A DNA stretch of 13,578 nt from JBCCIM01 sp045106435 (GTDB lineage Bacteria > Bacteroidota > Rhodothermia > Rhodothermales > JAHQVL01), in contig JBGCEN010000065.1 in NCBI GenBank assembly GCA_045106435.1, positions 1 through 13,578 on the forward strand, written 5' to 3'. A model generated the notes under the pieces. That model made no database searches. It was not told the DNA's origin and was given only the letters and a program-made list of their open reading frames with translations. Below, one piece after another: positions 7,136 to 13,569 of this stretch (the first letter of the stretch is position 1; each line of letters begins with the position of its first letter). Both the position numbers and the translations under genes were made by a program.

Positions 7136-8524
7136 AACAAACGGAAAAATAGCCGCCATAATAAGCAGTTGAACAAGGCCGACGATGCCGATCAAGCCAA
7201 GCATCACGGTCCATGTTTTAAGCGTTTCCTGTTCAGTGAAGCCACCAAGTTTAGCAACGACCCAGAAACCACTGTCATTCATCCACGAAATAAACATGGC
7301 GCCAAATCCAATGGCCAGTAAAACATAAATCGGATGATATCCAAGCGCTGATCCATCTCCTATGATCGCATACATAATACTTGAGGCGGTAATCATTGCG
7401 ACGGTGCCAGACCCTTGGGCAATTTTCATTACAGCAGCCGTGATCCATCCAAGTAATATAAAGCTGATCTGAAAATCAGCAGTTGCCCACGCAACAGCAT
7501 CGGCGATGCCGGCCAACTTGATCATGGCACCAAATGCACCACCTGCACAGGTGATGAGAATGATGATGCCGGCGATCTGAAGCGGCTCACCTACGGCATC
7601 GCCGAGGTCACTCATGCGCCATCCTTTTCGTTTTGCCCAGAGCCACATGGCAATCATTGTCCCCAGCATCATCGCAACATTCTTATTGCCTAGAAAACTG
7701 AAAGCTACCATCGATGTGTTTTCAGACAATCCAATGATTGTGGAAAGGCTGATCAGCAATACAGGCAATACAACAGGTAGGAGTGATAACATAATGCCCG
7801 GTGCCCAGGCATGCTCATCAGCTGTTGAAACCTGAGCGGTCTTGTTAATATCTGAAATAACAGGCGCTCTAAAGGGGATATCCCATCTATCGTTAATGGC
7901 CTTGCCTCCATAATACACGGCAATGGCAGGTAAAATGGCTGAGAGCAAGCCGGCCATAATGGTTACACCAAGATCAACTTGTAAGGTCTCGGCCATGATA
8001 AGCGGGCCGGGGGTAGGAGGGACAAGATGATGCGTGATGGCTGCTCCACCGCCAATGGCCATCACAAAGAGAACGTAATTATTACCGGTTTTCAGGCGGA
8101 GCGCCTGGGCTAGCGGAATCAGCAGGAAAAATACGGTATCGAAGAAAACAGGGATGGCAAGCACAAGACTGCTGAAGATCAGTGCTATGGCTGCGTTTCG
8201 TTCTCCGAAAACGCCTATGAGGCTATTAACAATTTTATCAGCTGCACCGCTTTCCATCATCGCCGTGCCAATGATGGCTGCGAGTGCTATAACAAAAGCA
8301 ATCTGGCCGGCTATCCCGCCAAACTCGCGCATAGGCAATTCAACGGCTCTTAAAATATGTGCAACACCTTCCCCTCCGGGTAATTCACCGCTCAATATGC
8401 CGACAACTACGGCAGAAATCATCAGTGCCAGAAAAGCGTGAATGCGGAGCCGCGCGATGAGAATAACAACCGTTATAATACCAAGCGCTAAAACAATAAA
8501 AGGCCAGTAGGGGGCAGAGGTCAT
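7133..8524 (-). CDS. GntP-family permease (gluconate/hydroxy-acid:H+ symporter-like)
   Basis: Starting at the ATG at 8522-8524 (MTSAPYWPF) the product has 463 residues, matching the usual 440-460 of GntP proteins; the frame is open upstream to 8581 but that extension has no homology-like features. The chain is hydrophobic throughout, with about 12-14 predicted membrane segments. Recognisable family features are PVFFDTVFFLLIPLA (about 125-139), HHLVPPTPGP (about 165-174) and the closing GFWVVAKLGGFTEQETLKTW. Known members take up gluconate, fructuronate, related sugar acids or D-serine with protons across the inner membrane. The gene lies 93 bp after the LarA-like gene on the same strand, suggesting the transported acid is that enzyme's substrate or product (inference). 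A TATAAT hexamer on the minus strand at 8547-8552 could be a gene-proximal -10 box, but no -35 partner is seen. Confidence 0.9.
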   Translation of the reverse strand: MTSAPYWPFIVLALGIITVVILIARLRIHAFLALMISAVVVGILSGELPGGEGVAHILRAVELPMREFGGIAGQIAFVIALAAIIGTAMMESGAADKIVNSLIGVFGERNAAIALIFSSLVLAIPVFFDTVFFLLIPLAQALRLKTGNNYVLFVMAIGGGAAITHHLVPPTPGPLIMAETLQVDLGVTIMAGLLSAILPAIAVYYGGKAINDRWDIPFRAPVISDINKTAQVSTADEHAWAPGIMLSLLPVVLPVLLISLSTIIGLSENTSMVAFSFLGNKNVAMMLGTMIAMWLWAKRKGWRMSDLGDAVGEPLQIAGIIILITCAGGAFGAMIKLAGIADAVAWATADFQISFILLGWITAAVMKIAQGSGTVAMITASSIMYAIIGDGSALGYHPIYVLLAIGFGAMFISWMNDSGFWVVAKLGGFTEQETLKTWTVMLGLIGIVGLVQLLIMAAIFPFV

Positions 8525-8602
8525 GGGGAGGCTACTGGTTAAAAAAATTATACAAGGTGGCAGAATGCAGCACAGATGCACGTTCGTTGAATCTATGACT
8601 TA

Positions 8603-8622
8603 TTTAGAACCGGTGTTCTAAA
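8603..8622 (-). other. Intercistronic hairpin over the stop codon of the LarA-like gene
   Basis: TTTAGAAC (8603-8610) and GTTCTAAA (8615-8622) are exact inverted complements with a 4-nt CGGT spacer. The TAG stop of the upstream gene (8618-8620) lies inside the stem. In the minus-strand transcript no U tract follows, so a processing or stability element between the two genes is more likely than a full terminator. The remaining gap to the GntP start (8525-8602) contains a T7 run and a TATAAT hexamer on the minus strand. Confidence 0.45.
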
Positions 8623-9904
8623 ATTGAAATTCTTCCTTGGTCCAGGCCATCGGAGCTGGTGGAGTTAGAAGCTCCATGTTAGGATGACTTTTAACTTCGG
8701 GTAGCAAAGGTTCAGATACAAATATTTTATCGAGGCTCAAAGTATCTCGTATTCTAACAATTCGTGCGTCCGCTGGCTTAACACGCAGAATAGTTTTGAC
8801 CGCCAGACTTACGGCTTCTATGTTTGAGCCCATGACGATGGGAATAGCAGCGCCATCCAAATAGGCACTGGTGATTACATTGGCATAGGTGGACTCAAAG
8901 TCAATTTTTGCAAAAAGCTGGCGCGTTATTACGTCTGCCATGCCAACGCCAGTGGCATTTCCGTACGTTTGATCTGTGAGATCGAGTAAGACGAGTTTAT
9001 CAACACGTGGCTTGTCGAACCCGGCAACCCCTCGGCTATTGCGGCCTGCAATGTTGGGGTCAAAGCCGGCTCCGCTGATTTCCTTGCCGATCTGATCAAT
9101 AACCAAGACATCGATCTGATCAAAATGAAGGCGAGCCATCATGCCGGTCGCTTCATTTAACAGTATTTGCTCTTTCTGAATGAGTTCAGATGGCAGGACA
9201 CATTCAACCTTTGCCGTGTGATCAAACGCATCTTCGAGTAGCGCAACGCCAAATCGAAAGGGGATATGTGGCATGAGTTGCTCAGCCGCAATGGGTAATA
9301 CTTTGTCGAAGCGGTCCATGCCGTGTTCGCTGTGCATGATTGTCGCCCCCTGAATTTTACCCATCCCGATGATCATCATCTTAATGATCCCGCTTTGGAT
9401 AACGCCGCGTACAGTCGTGTGAGGTTTTACGCGATTGATCAGGACAATACCATCTGCTTCATAGGCAAATTTATCGACAAATAACGGCGTCCCATCTGCC
9501 ATTTTTGTTATTTCAACCGTCTCCATTGTTGCCCTTACAGGCACGCCCATTGCGTCTTCGGTTATGCCATAACTTGCCAGGACGCGCGCCTGTCCTTCTG
9601 CTGTAGCTCCGCCATGACTACCCATTGCCGGGAAAATAAACGGATGGGCTCCCCAGGCCTTTAGTTCTTGCACAAGGGCTTTAACCGCTACCGAAAGGTT
9701 TGAAATACCCCGGCTCCCAACGCCTATAGCAATTCGCTCGCCTGGTTTAATCTGTGCCTGGCTTTGGACTTTGCGCACATTGCCGACTACGTGCTCCGCT
9801 AAATTGGCAAGGCCAAAATCTTCAAAGTGTTGCCGTACAGTGCACATCCGGGGCACAGGAATGTCGAGGCCGCCGGAGATATTGATATGTAAATTATCGA
9901 ACAC
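8618..9904 (-). CDS. LarA-like nickel-pincer nucleotide-dependent racemase/epimerase homologue
   Basis: The 428-residue product resembles lactate racemase LarA and its homologues (DUF2088 / lactate racemase N-terminal domain). Visible landmarks are GVGSRGISN (about 61-69), AMGSHGGAT (His97), VKPHTTVRG (His162), SGIIKM (Lys175) and ATIMHSEHG (His191). Lys175 and His191 are 16 residues apart, the same spacing as Lys184 and His200, which hold the nickel-pincer cofactor in Lactiplantibacillus LarA; His97 and His162 are candidates for its catalytic pair His108/His174. The family interconverts 2-hydroxyacid stereoisomers; lactate, malate and gluconate enzymes are known. The substrate is not given by sequence, but the adjacent GntP symporter favours a sugar acid or hydroxy acid. 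The cofactor genes larB, larC and larE are not in the window. The start is GTG (9902-9904), 9 nt after the FKBP stop, implying co-transcription. It acts in the cytoplasm (no signal peptide). Confidence 0.85.
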   Translation of the reverse strand: MFDNLHINISGGLDIPVPRMCTVRQHFEDFGLANLAEHVVGNVRKVQSQAQIKPGERIAIGVGSRGISNLSVAVKALVQELKAWGAHPFIFPAMGSHGGATAEGQARVLASYGITEDAMGVPVRATMETVEITKMADGTPLFVDKFAYEADGIVLINRVKPHTTVRGVIQSGIIKMMIIGMGKIQGATIMHSEHGMDRFDKVLPIAAEQLMPHIPFRFGVALLEDAFDHTAKVECVLPSELIQKEQILLNEATGMMARLHFDQIDVLVIDQIGKEISGAGFDPNIAGRNSRGVAGFDKPRVDKLVLLDLTDQTYGNATGVGMADVITRQLFAKIDFESTYANVITSAYLDGAAIPIVMGSNIEAVSLAVKTILRVKPADARIVRIRDTLSLDKIFVSEPLLPEVKSHPNMELLTPPAPMAWTKEEFQF

Positions 9905-9913
9905 GAGATAATT

Positions 9914-10399
9914 TTATTGATCAACCGGGATACCAACACCCAGTAGGGATAGCTCCATAATGATCGTCTCATTCGCCGGAATACCCAATAGATCGTTACC
10001 ATCGGCCCCATAGGCTAATTCTGGCGGGATAATCAGTTGTCTGAATCCTCCTGTTCTCATACCATCCAGTCCTTCACTCCATCCTGGAATAAGATTGTTG
10101 TTGCCGAGTGTGGTCACCTGTAAAAATCCTGTTGAATACGAACTGTTAACAACCCTGCCATCACTAAGCCAGGTAATAAAATGGTACTGGACGGCAAATC
10201 CAGCTTCCGCCAGAGAACCAGTTCCAACCTCCAGATCATAATATTTTAAGCCGGATTCTGTCTCTGTATAGAGAGAATCAGCAAGATTGGTAGGCGGAGG
10301 GATTTCAACGGGGGTAAAGAGACTATCTATTTTATTGTCACAACCCGCCCCGATGACTAACAAGAGCATACAGGAGACAAGCAAGAAACGGAATTGCAT
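9914..10399 (-). CDS. FKBP-type peptidyl-prolyl cis-trans isomerase, probable lipoprotein
   Basis: The product has 161 residues. Residues 1-20 form a lipoprotein-type signal (FLLVSCMLLLVIGAGC, Cys20 as the likely lipidated residue, though Gly at -3 is not ideal), then a short linker and an FKBP domain from about 45 to 157. The hallmark IPGWSEGLDGMRTGG (Trp107) and IPPELAYG (Tyr130) match FKBP12 Trp59 and Tyr82. The Asp37 equivalent (FDSS in FKBP12) appears as Asn85 (VVNSS), and the Phe99 equivalent appears to be Met, so activity may be altered. The predicted role is folding at the cell envelope. It is the first gene of the minus-strand cluster, 9 nt before the LarA-like gene, and is divergent from an exported cyclophilin. 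No Shine-Dalgarno precedes the ATG. Confidence 0.9.
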   Translation of the reverse strand: MQFRFLLVSCMLLLVIGAGCDNKIDSLFTPVEIPPPTNLADSLYTETESGLKYYDLEVGTGSLAEAGFAVQYHFITWLSDGRVVNSSYSTGFLQVTTLGNNNLIPGWSEGLDGMRTGGFRQLIIPPELAYGADGNDLLGIPANETIIMELSLLGVGIPVDQ

Positions 10400-10520
10400 A
10401 GCTACTTCTGTTTTTGATAAAAACTAAACGGTGGACCCAAGTGAATACATAAGCATATATGATGGCAACGTTCCGACCCATGGTAAGGCACTTTCAGTAA
10501 AAATTACAAACACCAAGAAA

Positions 10521-11162
10521 ATGGTTCAGAAGTTTTTGTACATGTTGTTGTTATTCTTTGTGTTGCAGCAGCAGGCATATGCGCAAGGCATGCCAGATGC
10601 AGATATAGAAAAGCCGGCTCCAGATAGCTTTCTTGTTGCTTTTGATACGAGCAAGGGGAGTTTTGAAGCAATGGTCCACCGCCGGTGGAGCCCTTTGGCT
10701 GCAGATCGATTCTATCACTTGATTAGGGTAGAATTTTTTGACGAAATATCTCTTTATCGCGTAGTTAAAGATTATGTAGCCCAATTTGGGATACACAACA
10801 GTGCGGATGTGAATGATGCGTGGCGGAAGCTTGTCATTGACGATGAGCCAGTAAGGAAAAGCAATGCAAAAGGCTTCATTTCATTTGCAAGGGGAGGGCC
10901 TAAAACAAGAACGACGCAGTTGTTTATCAATCTCAAAGATAATGTTACGCTTAATACGATGACAGTTAGAGGAGTTAGGGGATATCCGCCGATCGCTGAA
11001 ATTACATCGGGTATGGAAGTGATTGATATGTTCAATTCAGCGCATGGCAATGGTCCTGCTATGCGACAAGATTCAATCAATGCGCATGGACGTGCGTACC
11101 TTGATCGGAATTTTCCAGGGTTGGATTATATCAAGACTGTTCGTGTTATCAAAGAATACTAA
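10521..11162 (+). CDS. Exported cyclophilin-type peptidyl-prolyl cis-trans isomerase
   Basis: Starting at the ATG at 10521 the product has 213 residues: a signal peptide (MVQKFLYMLLLFFVLQQQAYAQ, cleavage after AYA) and a cyclophilin domain (about 35-213). The frame is open upstream to a GTG at 10431, but that start would bury the signal peptide behind 30 polar residues. Matches to cyclophilin A are LYRVVKDYVAQFG (Arg55 and Gln63 conserved, Phe60 as Tyr), GFISFARGGPKTRTTQLFI (Gln111 and Phe113 region) and the closing LDRNFPGLDYIKTVRVI, typical of Bacteroidota members. It should speed proline isomerisation in the periplasm or at the surface. The 121-bp gap to the divergent FKBP gene must hold both promoters; no confident boxes were found there. 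Confidence 0.9.
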   Translation: MVQKFLYMLLLFFVLQQQAYAQGMPDADIEKPAPDSFLVAFDTSKGSFEAMVHRRWSPLAADRFYHLIRVEFFDEISLYRVVKDYVAQFGIHNSADVNDAWRKLVIDDEPVRKSNAKGFISFARGGPKTRTTQLFINLKDNVTLNTMTVRGVRGYPPIAEITSGMEVIDMFNSAHGNGPAMRQDSINAHGRAYLDRNFPGLDYIKTVRVIKEY

Positions 11163-11168
11163 GCTCGT

Positions 11169-11188
11169 CTTTATCCAAATGGATAAAG
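11169..11188 (+). other. Hairpin just after the cyclophilin stop codon
   Basis: CTTTATCC (11169-11176) and GGATAAAG (11181-11188) form a perfect 8-bp stem with an AAAT loop, 6 bp after the stop. The following bases (TCTCGAATTTAA) hold no T tract, so it is at best a weak terminator or a 3'-end stabilising structure. Confidence 0.45.
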
Positions 11189-11300
11189 TCTCGAATTTAA
11201 AATTGGAAATGTGAAATTTAGCATTTTCAATTGTTCTGAGCTTGTCTTTACTTTTCAATTGGGCAAAGTCGGGCTAAGTACTGGCACAAGTATTTTATCA

Positions 11301-11340
11301 TGTCATGCTGAGCAAAGCTAAGTATCTTTGCGAAGCGCCA
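11301..11340. repeat. Fragment resembling the dispersed GTCATGCTGAGC-type intergenic repeat
   Basis: TGTCATGCTGAGCAAAGC followed by AAGTATCTTTGCGAAGC resembles a very common intergenic repeat of the form GTCATGCTGAGCGAAG...GCATCT. Inside it GCAAAG (11312-11317) and CTTTGC (11326-11331) are inverted. Only one copy is in the window, so repeat status rests on recognition, not on comparison here. Confidence 0.45.
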
Positions 11341-11422
11341 TTGTATAAAAAATGCCTGAGAGTAGGGAGAAGAGCGCATTGTGGTTGATTGCCTTCGCCC
11401 TTGGTAACGCAGATTAATCAGA

Positions 11423-11453
11423 TTGGCTGAAGTATTTGAAAAATATAGATTTA
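11423..11453 (+). promoter_or_regulatory. Candidate Bacteroidota-type promoter for the structured RNA
   Basis: TTG at 11423-11425 and TAGATTTA at 11446-11453 are spaced by 20 bp, close to the Bacteroidota consensus (TTTG, 19-21 bp, TAnnTTTG) with the final G as A. Transcription would begin near 11460, just before the run of hairpins that ends in the terminator at 11646-11680. Boxes this short occur often by chance in AT-rich DNA. Confidence 0.3.
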
Positions 11454-11459
11454 ACGACT

Positions 11460-11680
11460 GTTTAAGGGTCCCCGAAATAATGGCGCATAGAAAGTGTTTG
11501 TGAAAAGTTTTACTTTTGGCGCATAATTATTTCCGGGTATGCGCCATAGTGTGACGAGATTCATTTGCTTTCAATAAGGAAGCAAATGCATTTCAGGAGT
11601 AAGCAATTCTACTCCATCCCTAACTAACGGAACACATGGGATACCAAAGCCGGCGCTTCGTCCACAGCGCCGGCTTTTTT
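11460..11680 (+). ncRNA. Candidate structured small RNA (about 220 nt) ending at an intrinsic terminator
   Basis: No open frame occupies this stretch, yet it holds consecutive self-complementary segments. Arm A is CCCGAAATAAT (11471-11481) with ATTATTTCCGGG (11526-11537, one bulged G). Arm B is ATGGCGCATA (11480-11489) with TATGCGCCAT (11538-11547), perfect over 10 bp. The order A-B-A'-B' is that of a pseudoknot. A second copy of GGCGCATA (11518-11525) could pair instead with 11538-11545, making a switch-like alternative. Then come hairpins CATTTGCTT/AAGCAAATG (11562-11570 with 11580-11588) and GGAGTA/TACTCC (11596-11601 with 11610-11615), and finally the terminator at 11646-11680, whose T tract points to plus-strand transcription. 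It matches no RNA family I recognise. Alternatives are a mobile palindromic element or the long 3' UTR of the cyclophilin gene. Confidence 0.35.
11646..11680 (+). terminator. Strong rho-independent terminator
   Basis: A perfect 12-bp stem (11646-11657 with 11666-11677, core GCCGGCGCT) with an 8-nt loop is followed by TTTTTT (11675-11680) on the plus strand. On the minus strand the stem is followed by only TTT then GG, so plus-strand termination is favoured, although a stem this stable, 8 bp after the stop of the convergent glucanase gene at 11688, may serve it too. The nearest plus-strand gene ends almost 500 bp upstream, so it may belong to the candidate small RNA. Confidence 0.88.
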
Positions 11681-11687
11681 GTCTTCT

Positions 11688-13409
11688 CTATTTTATCAAA
11701 ACAACACGTTCTGTGTGTGCGAAAGACTCTGCTTCAATCTGATAGAGATATACGCCATTAGGCCATTCTTCAGCTTCGAATTCGAATGTGTTTTTGATTT
11801 GGGCAGGTATAAACCCGTCATGAAGCAGTTGCACTCTTTTTCCAAGCAAGTCAAAAACCTGAATTTTTACTTGCTGTGCTTTCTCCAATACCAGGTCAAA
11901 GGTTGCTGCCTGCGAAAAAGGATTTGGGTAAGCAGGTGAGATGCGCACGCCTTCAGGAAGCTCTGTGGGGCGTTCGTTGGAAGTTACCTGGGTGCTGTCT
12001 ACAAATGCCCAGTAATCGGTGGTGAAGTTGACGGGCGTTCCATTTCCAAGTACAGTAACGGCAATATTGACAAGCTGTCCGTTTCCGCCGGCATCGGTGG
12101 GTACGGGATCCAGGATGGCATTGCCTCCAATATGAAAGGAGTTATCATCGAAAAAATCAGCCAGCGGCAAAGAGACCAATTGCCAACCATTGCCGGCAGT
12201 TGCACAAGGCCCTGAAGCGCTAATCACACAATTAAATTGAAACTCATCATCAACTGATGAAGGCGTTGGAATCAGGTCATCTCCGTTGTCGTCATCCTGT
12301 AGTTGTACTTCCAGTGTGTATGATTGGCCGGCTTGTGGGTTAATCCAGAAATTGAAATGGGTTGCATTGGCAAGATTCAACCGATTGGTTCTTCCAAAAC
12401 CACCAATATATCCGGAAGCTGAAGGGTAGTCAGCATTCAGTGAAAAGCTGGCGCCATCGGTAGGGGAGACATCTGAATCATTCGCCGAGATACCACCGCC
12501 CATGCCGTCGAAAGTAAACCAATTGTTATTGTCGGGGTCTCCATGCTCCATATCATCGAATAAGAAGCTGTTTCCGGTTTCACCGCCCGTACTGATGTCT
12601 TCGTACACACGAACGTAGTCAACAACCAATTCCTGCGGGAATGACGTTGTTGCGTCTGGATTGCCCGGAAGATTGCCACCAACAGCGAGATTGATTAGCA
12701 GGTGGAAGTCAATATCAAACGGGGCCGGGAACGTGCCGCCTGTAGACGACCAATTACTCAGCGTACTATATAGCTCACCATCTACATACCACCGAATTTC
12801 TTCCTTTTCCCACTCTATCGAAAATACATGAAAGTCATCATTAAAGGAGCCAGATGGTAGCGTATAGGTTTTGCTGGTGAATTGATTTTGTGGCCACGTA
12901 CCACCAAAATGAATGGTGCCGAGCACTTCATCCGGCTTATGTCCAACATACTCCATGATATCGATCTCACCACTTGCAGCCCAAACACCATAAATAGATG
13001 GATCGGTGGGAAGCATCCAGATAGCCGGCCACAGCCCCTGTCCGATCGGCATCTTTGCACGCACCTCAATCCTGCCATACGTCCAATCGCCTTTGTTAAT
13101 CGACCGCAAGCGTGAAGATGTATAGTTTTTCCCGCTCACTGACTCTTCTTTTGCCGTGATTGTAAGCAAGCCGTTACCAACTGAGTGGTTGGTGCCACTG
13201 TACCATTGAAGTTCATTATTTCCCCACCCACACAGGTTTGGACAACCATCGCCAAATTGGAAGGACCATTTGTTGGGATCCAGGAGATCGCCATCAAATT
13301 CATCTGCCCACACCAATTCCCATGTTTGCGCCGTAGCACTTTGCACAGTAATGCTTTGGGCAGACACAAAAATGAAAAGACAAATGGCAATAAGAAAACG
13401 TTTATTCAT
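11688..13409 (-). CDS. Secreted glycoside hydrolase family 16 beta-glucanase (laminarinase-like) with T9SS sorting domain
   Basis: The 573-residue product has a signal peptide (about 1-28, ending SATAQ), a GH16 domain (about 29-270), a beta-rich accessory domain resembling a carbohydrate-binding module (about 283-470, beginning FLFDDMEHGD) and a T9SS sorting domain (about 490-573, YPNPFSQ ... NGVYLYQI ... VVLIK). The catalytic motif GEIDIMEYVG is intact: Glu148 (nucleophile), Asp150 and Glu153 (acid/base). WPAIWMLP and WYVDGELY are further GH16 landmarks. Members with this EIDIME form usually hydrolyse beta-1,3- or mixed beta-1,3/1,4-glucans such as laminarin; the exact substrate is inferred. 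The protein should be exported and carried over the outer membrane by T9SS. No transporter or other glycosidase gene is adjacent, so this is not a complete polysaccharide utilisation locus. The ATG (13407-13409) lacks a Shine-Dalgarno. Confidence 0.93.
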   Translation of the reverse strand: MNKRFLIAICLFIFVSAQSITVQSATAQTWELVWADEFDGDLLDPNKWSFQFGDGCPNLCGWGNNELQWYSGTNHSVGNGLLTITAKEESVSGKNYTSSRLRSINKGDWTYGRIEVRAKMPIGQGLWPAIWMLPTDPSIYGVWAASGEIDIMEYVGHKPDEVLGTIHFGGTWPQNQFTSKTYTLPSGSFNDDFHVFSIEWEKEEIRWYVDGELYSTLSNWSSTGGTFPAPFDIDFHLLINLAVGGNLPGNPDATTSFPQELVVDYVRVYEDISTGGETGNSFLFDDMEHGDPDNNNWFTFDGMGGGISANDSDVSPTDGASFSLNADYPSASGYIGGFGRTNRLNLANATHFNFWINPQAGQSYTLEVQLQDDDNGDDLIPTPSSVDDEFQFNCVISASGPCATAGNGWQLVSLPLADFFDDNSFHIGGNAILDPVPTDAGGNGQLVNIAVTVLGNGTPVNFTTDYWAFVDSTQVTSNERPTELPEGVRISPAYPNPFSQAATFDLVLEKAQQVKIQVFDLLGKRVQLLHDGFIPAQIKNTFEFEAEEWPNGVYLYQIEAESFAHTERVVLIK

Positions 13410-13488
13410 TTCAAACAGGGTTTATCTCTTCTTTTCCAGCTAAAAATAAAGAGAATCTAAACAGATTGTATAAAAATAAATAATTTTG
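13410..13488 (-). promoter_or_regulatory. AT-rich leader and possible promoter of the glucanase gene
   Basis: The 79 bp between the glucanase start and the tandem repeat are AT-rich. On the minus strand TATACAAT (plus 13465-13472) could be a -10-like box about 55 bp upstream of the start. No matching upstream box was found, and the position where one would lie falls next to the tandem repeat. Confidence 0.2.
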
Positions 13489-13569
13489 TACCCATCGTAC
13501 CCATCGTACCCATCGTACCCATCGTACCCATCGTACCCATCGTACCCATCGTACCCATCGTACCCATCG
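13489..13569. repeat. Nine perfect copies of a 9-bp tandem repeat (TACCCATCG)
   Basis: The unit TACCCATCG occurs nine times without error from 13489 to 13569 (81 bp). It begins 80 bp upstream of the minus-strand glucanase start, directly beyond its presumed promoter, and reads CGATGGGTA on that strand. Perfect identity implies recent expansion by slippage. The array does not interrupt a recognisable coding frame in the window, but only 9 bp are visible beyond it, so it could also be the edge of a gene outside. Confidence 0.95.

Larger units (their letters stand above)
11163..11459. other. Intergenic region with dispersed repeat fragments, no gene seen
   Basis: This AT-rich stretch follows the cyclophilin stop. 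It contains a hairpin right after the stop, an imperfect inverted repeat (11201-11211 with 11222-11232, 10 of 11 matching), a dispersed-repeat fragment near 11301-11340 and a candidate promoter at 11423-11453. No open frame has protein-like features. The words TTCTGAGCTTGTC (from 11233) and GTCATGCTGAGC (from 11302) resemble pieces of intergenic repeats that recur in many Bacteroidota genomes. Confidence 0.5.

Noticed and set aside
10431..10520. Upstream GTG start for the cyclophilin
   Set aside because: It would add 30 polar residues in front of a clear signal peptide; the ATG at 10521 puts the signal at the N-terminus.
11471..11547. Integron attC site or known riboswitch
   Set aside because: The arms lack the attC core sites and none of the conserved TPP, cobalamin or SAM riboswitch words were seen; it is left as an unassigned structured RNA candidate.
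11679..11939. 86-codon plus-strand frame over the end of the glucanase gene
   Set aside because: Antisense to the T9SS sorting domain of the minus-strand gene and beginning inside the terminator tail.
13489..13569. CRISPR array
   Set aside because: The 9-bp units are contiguous with no spacers; this is a simple tandem repeat.
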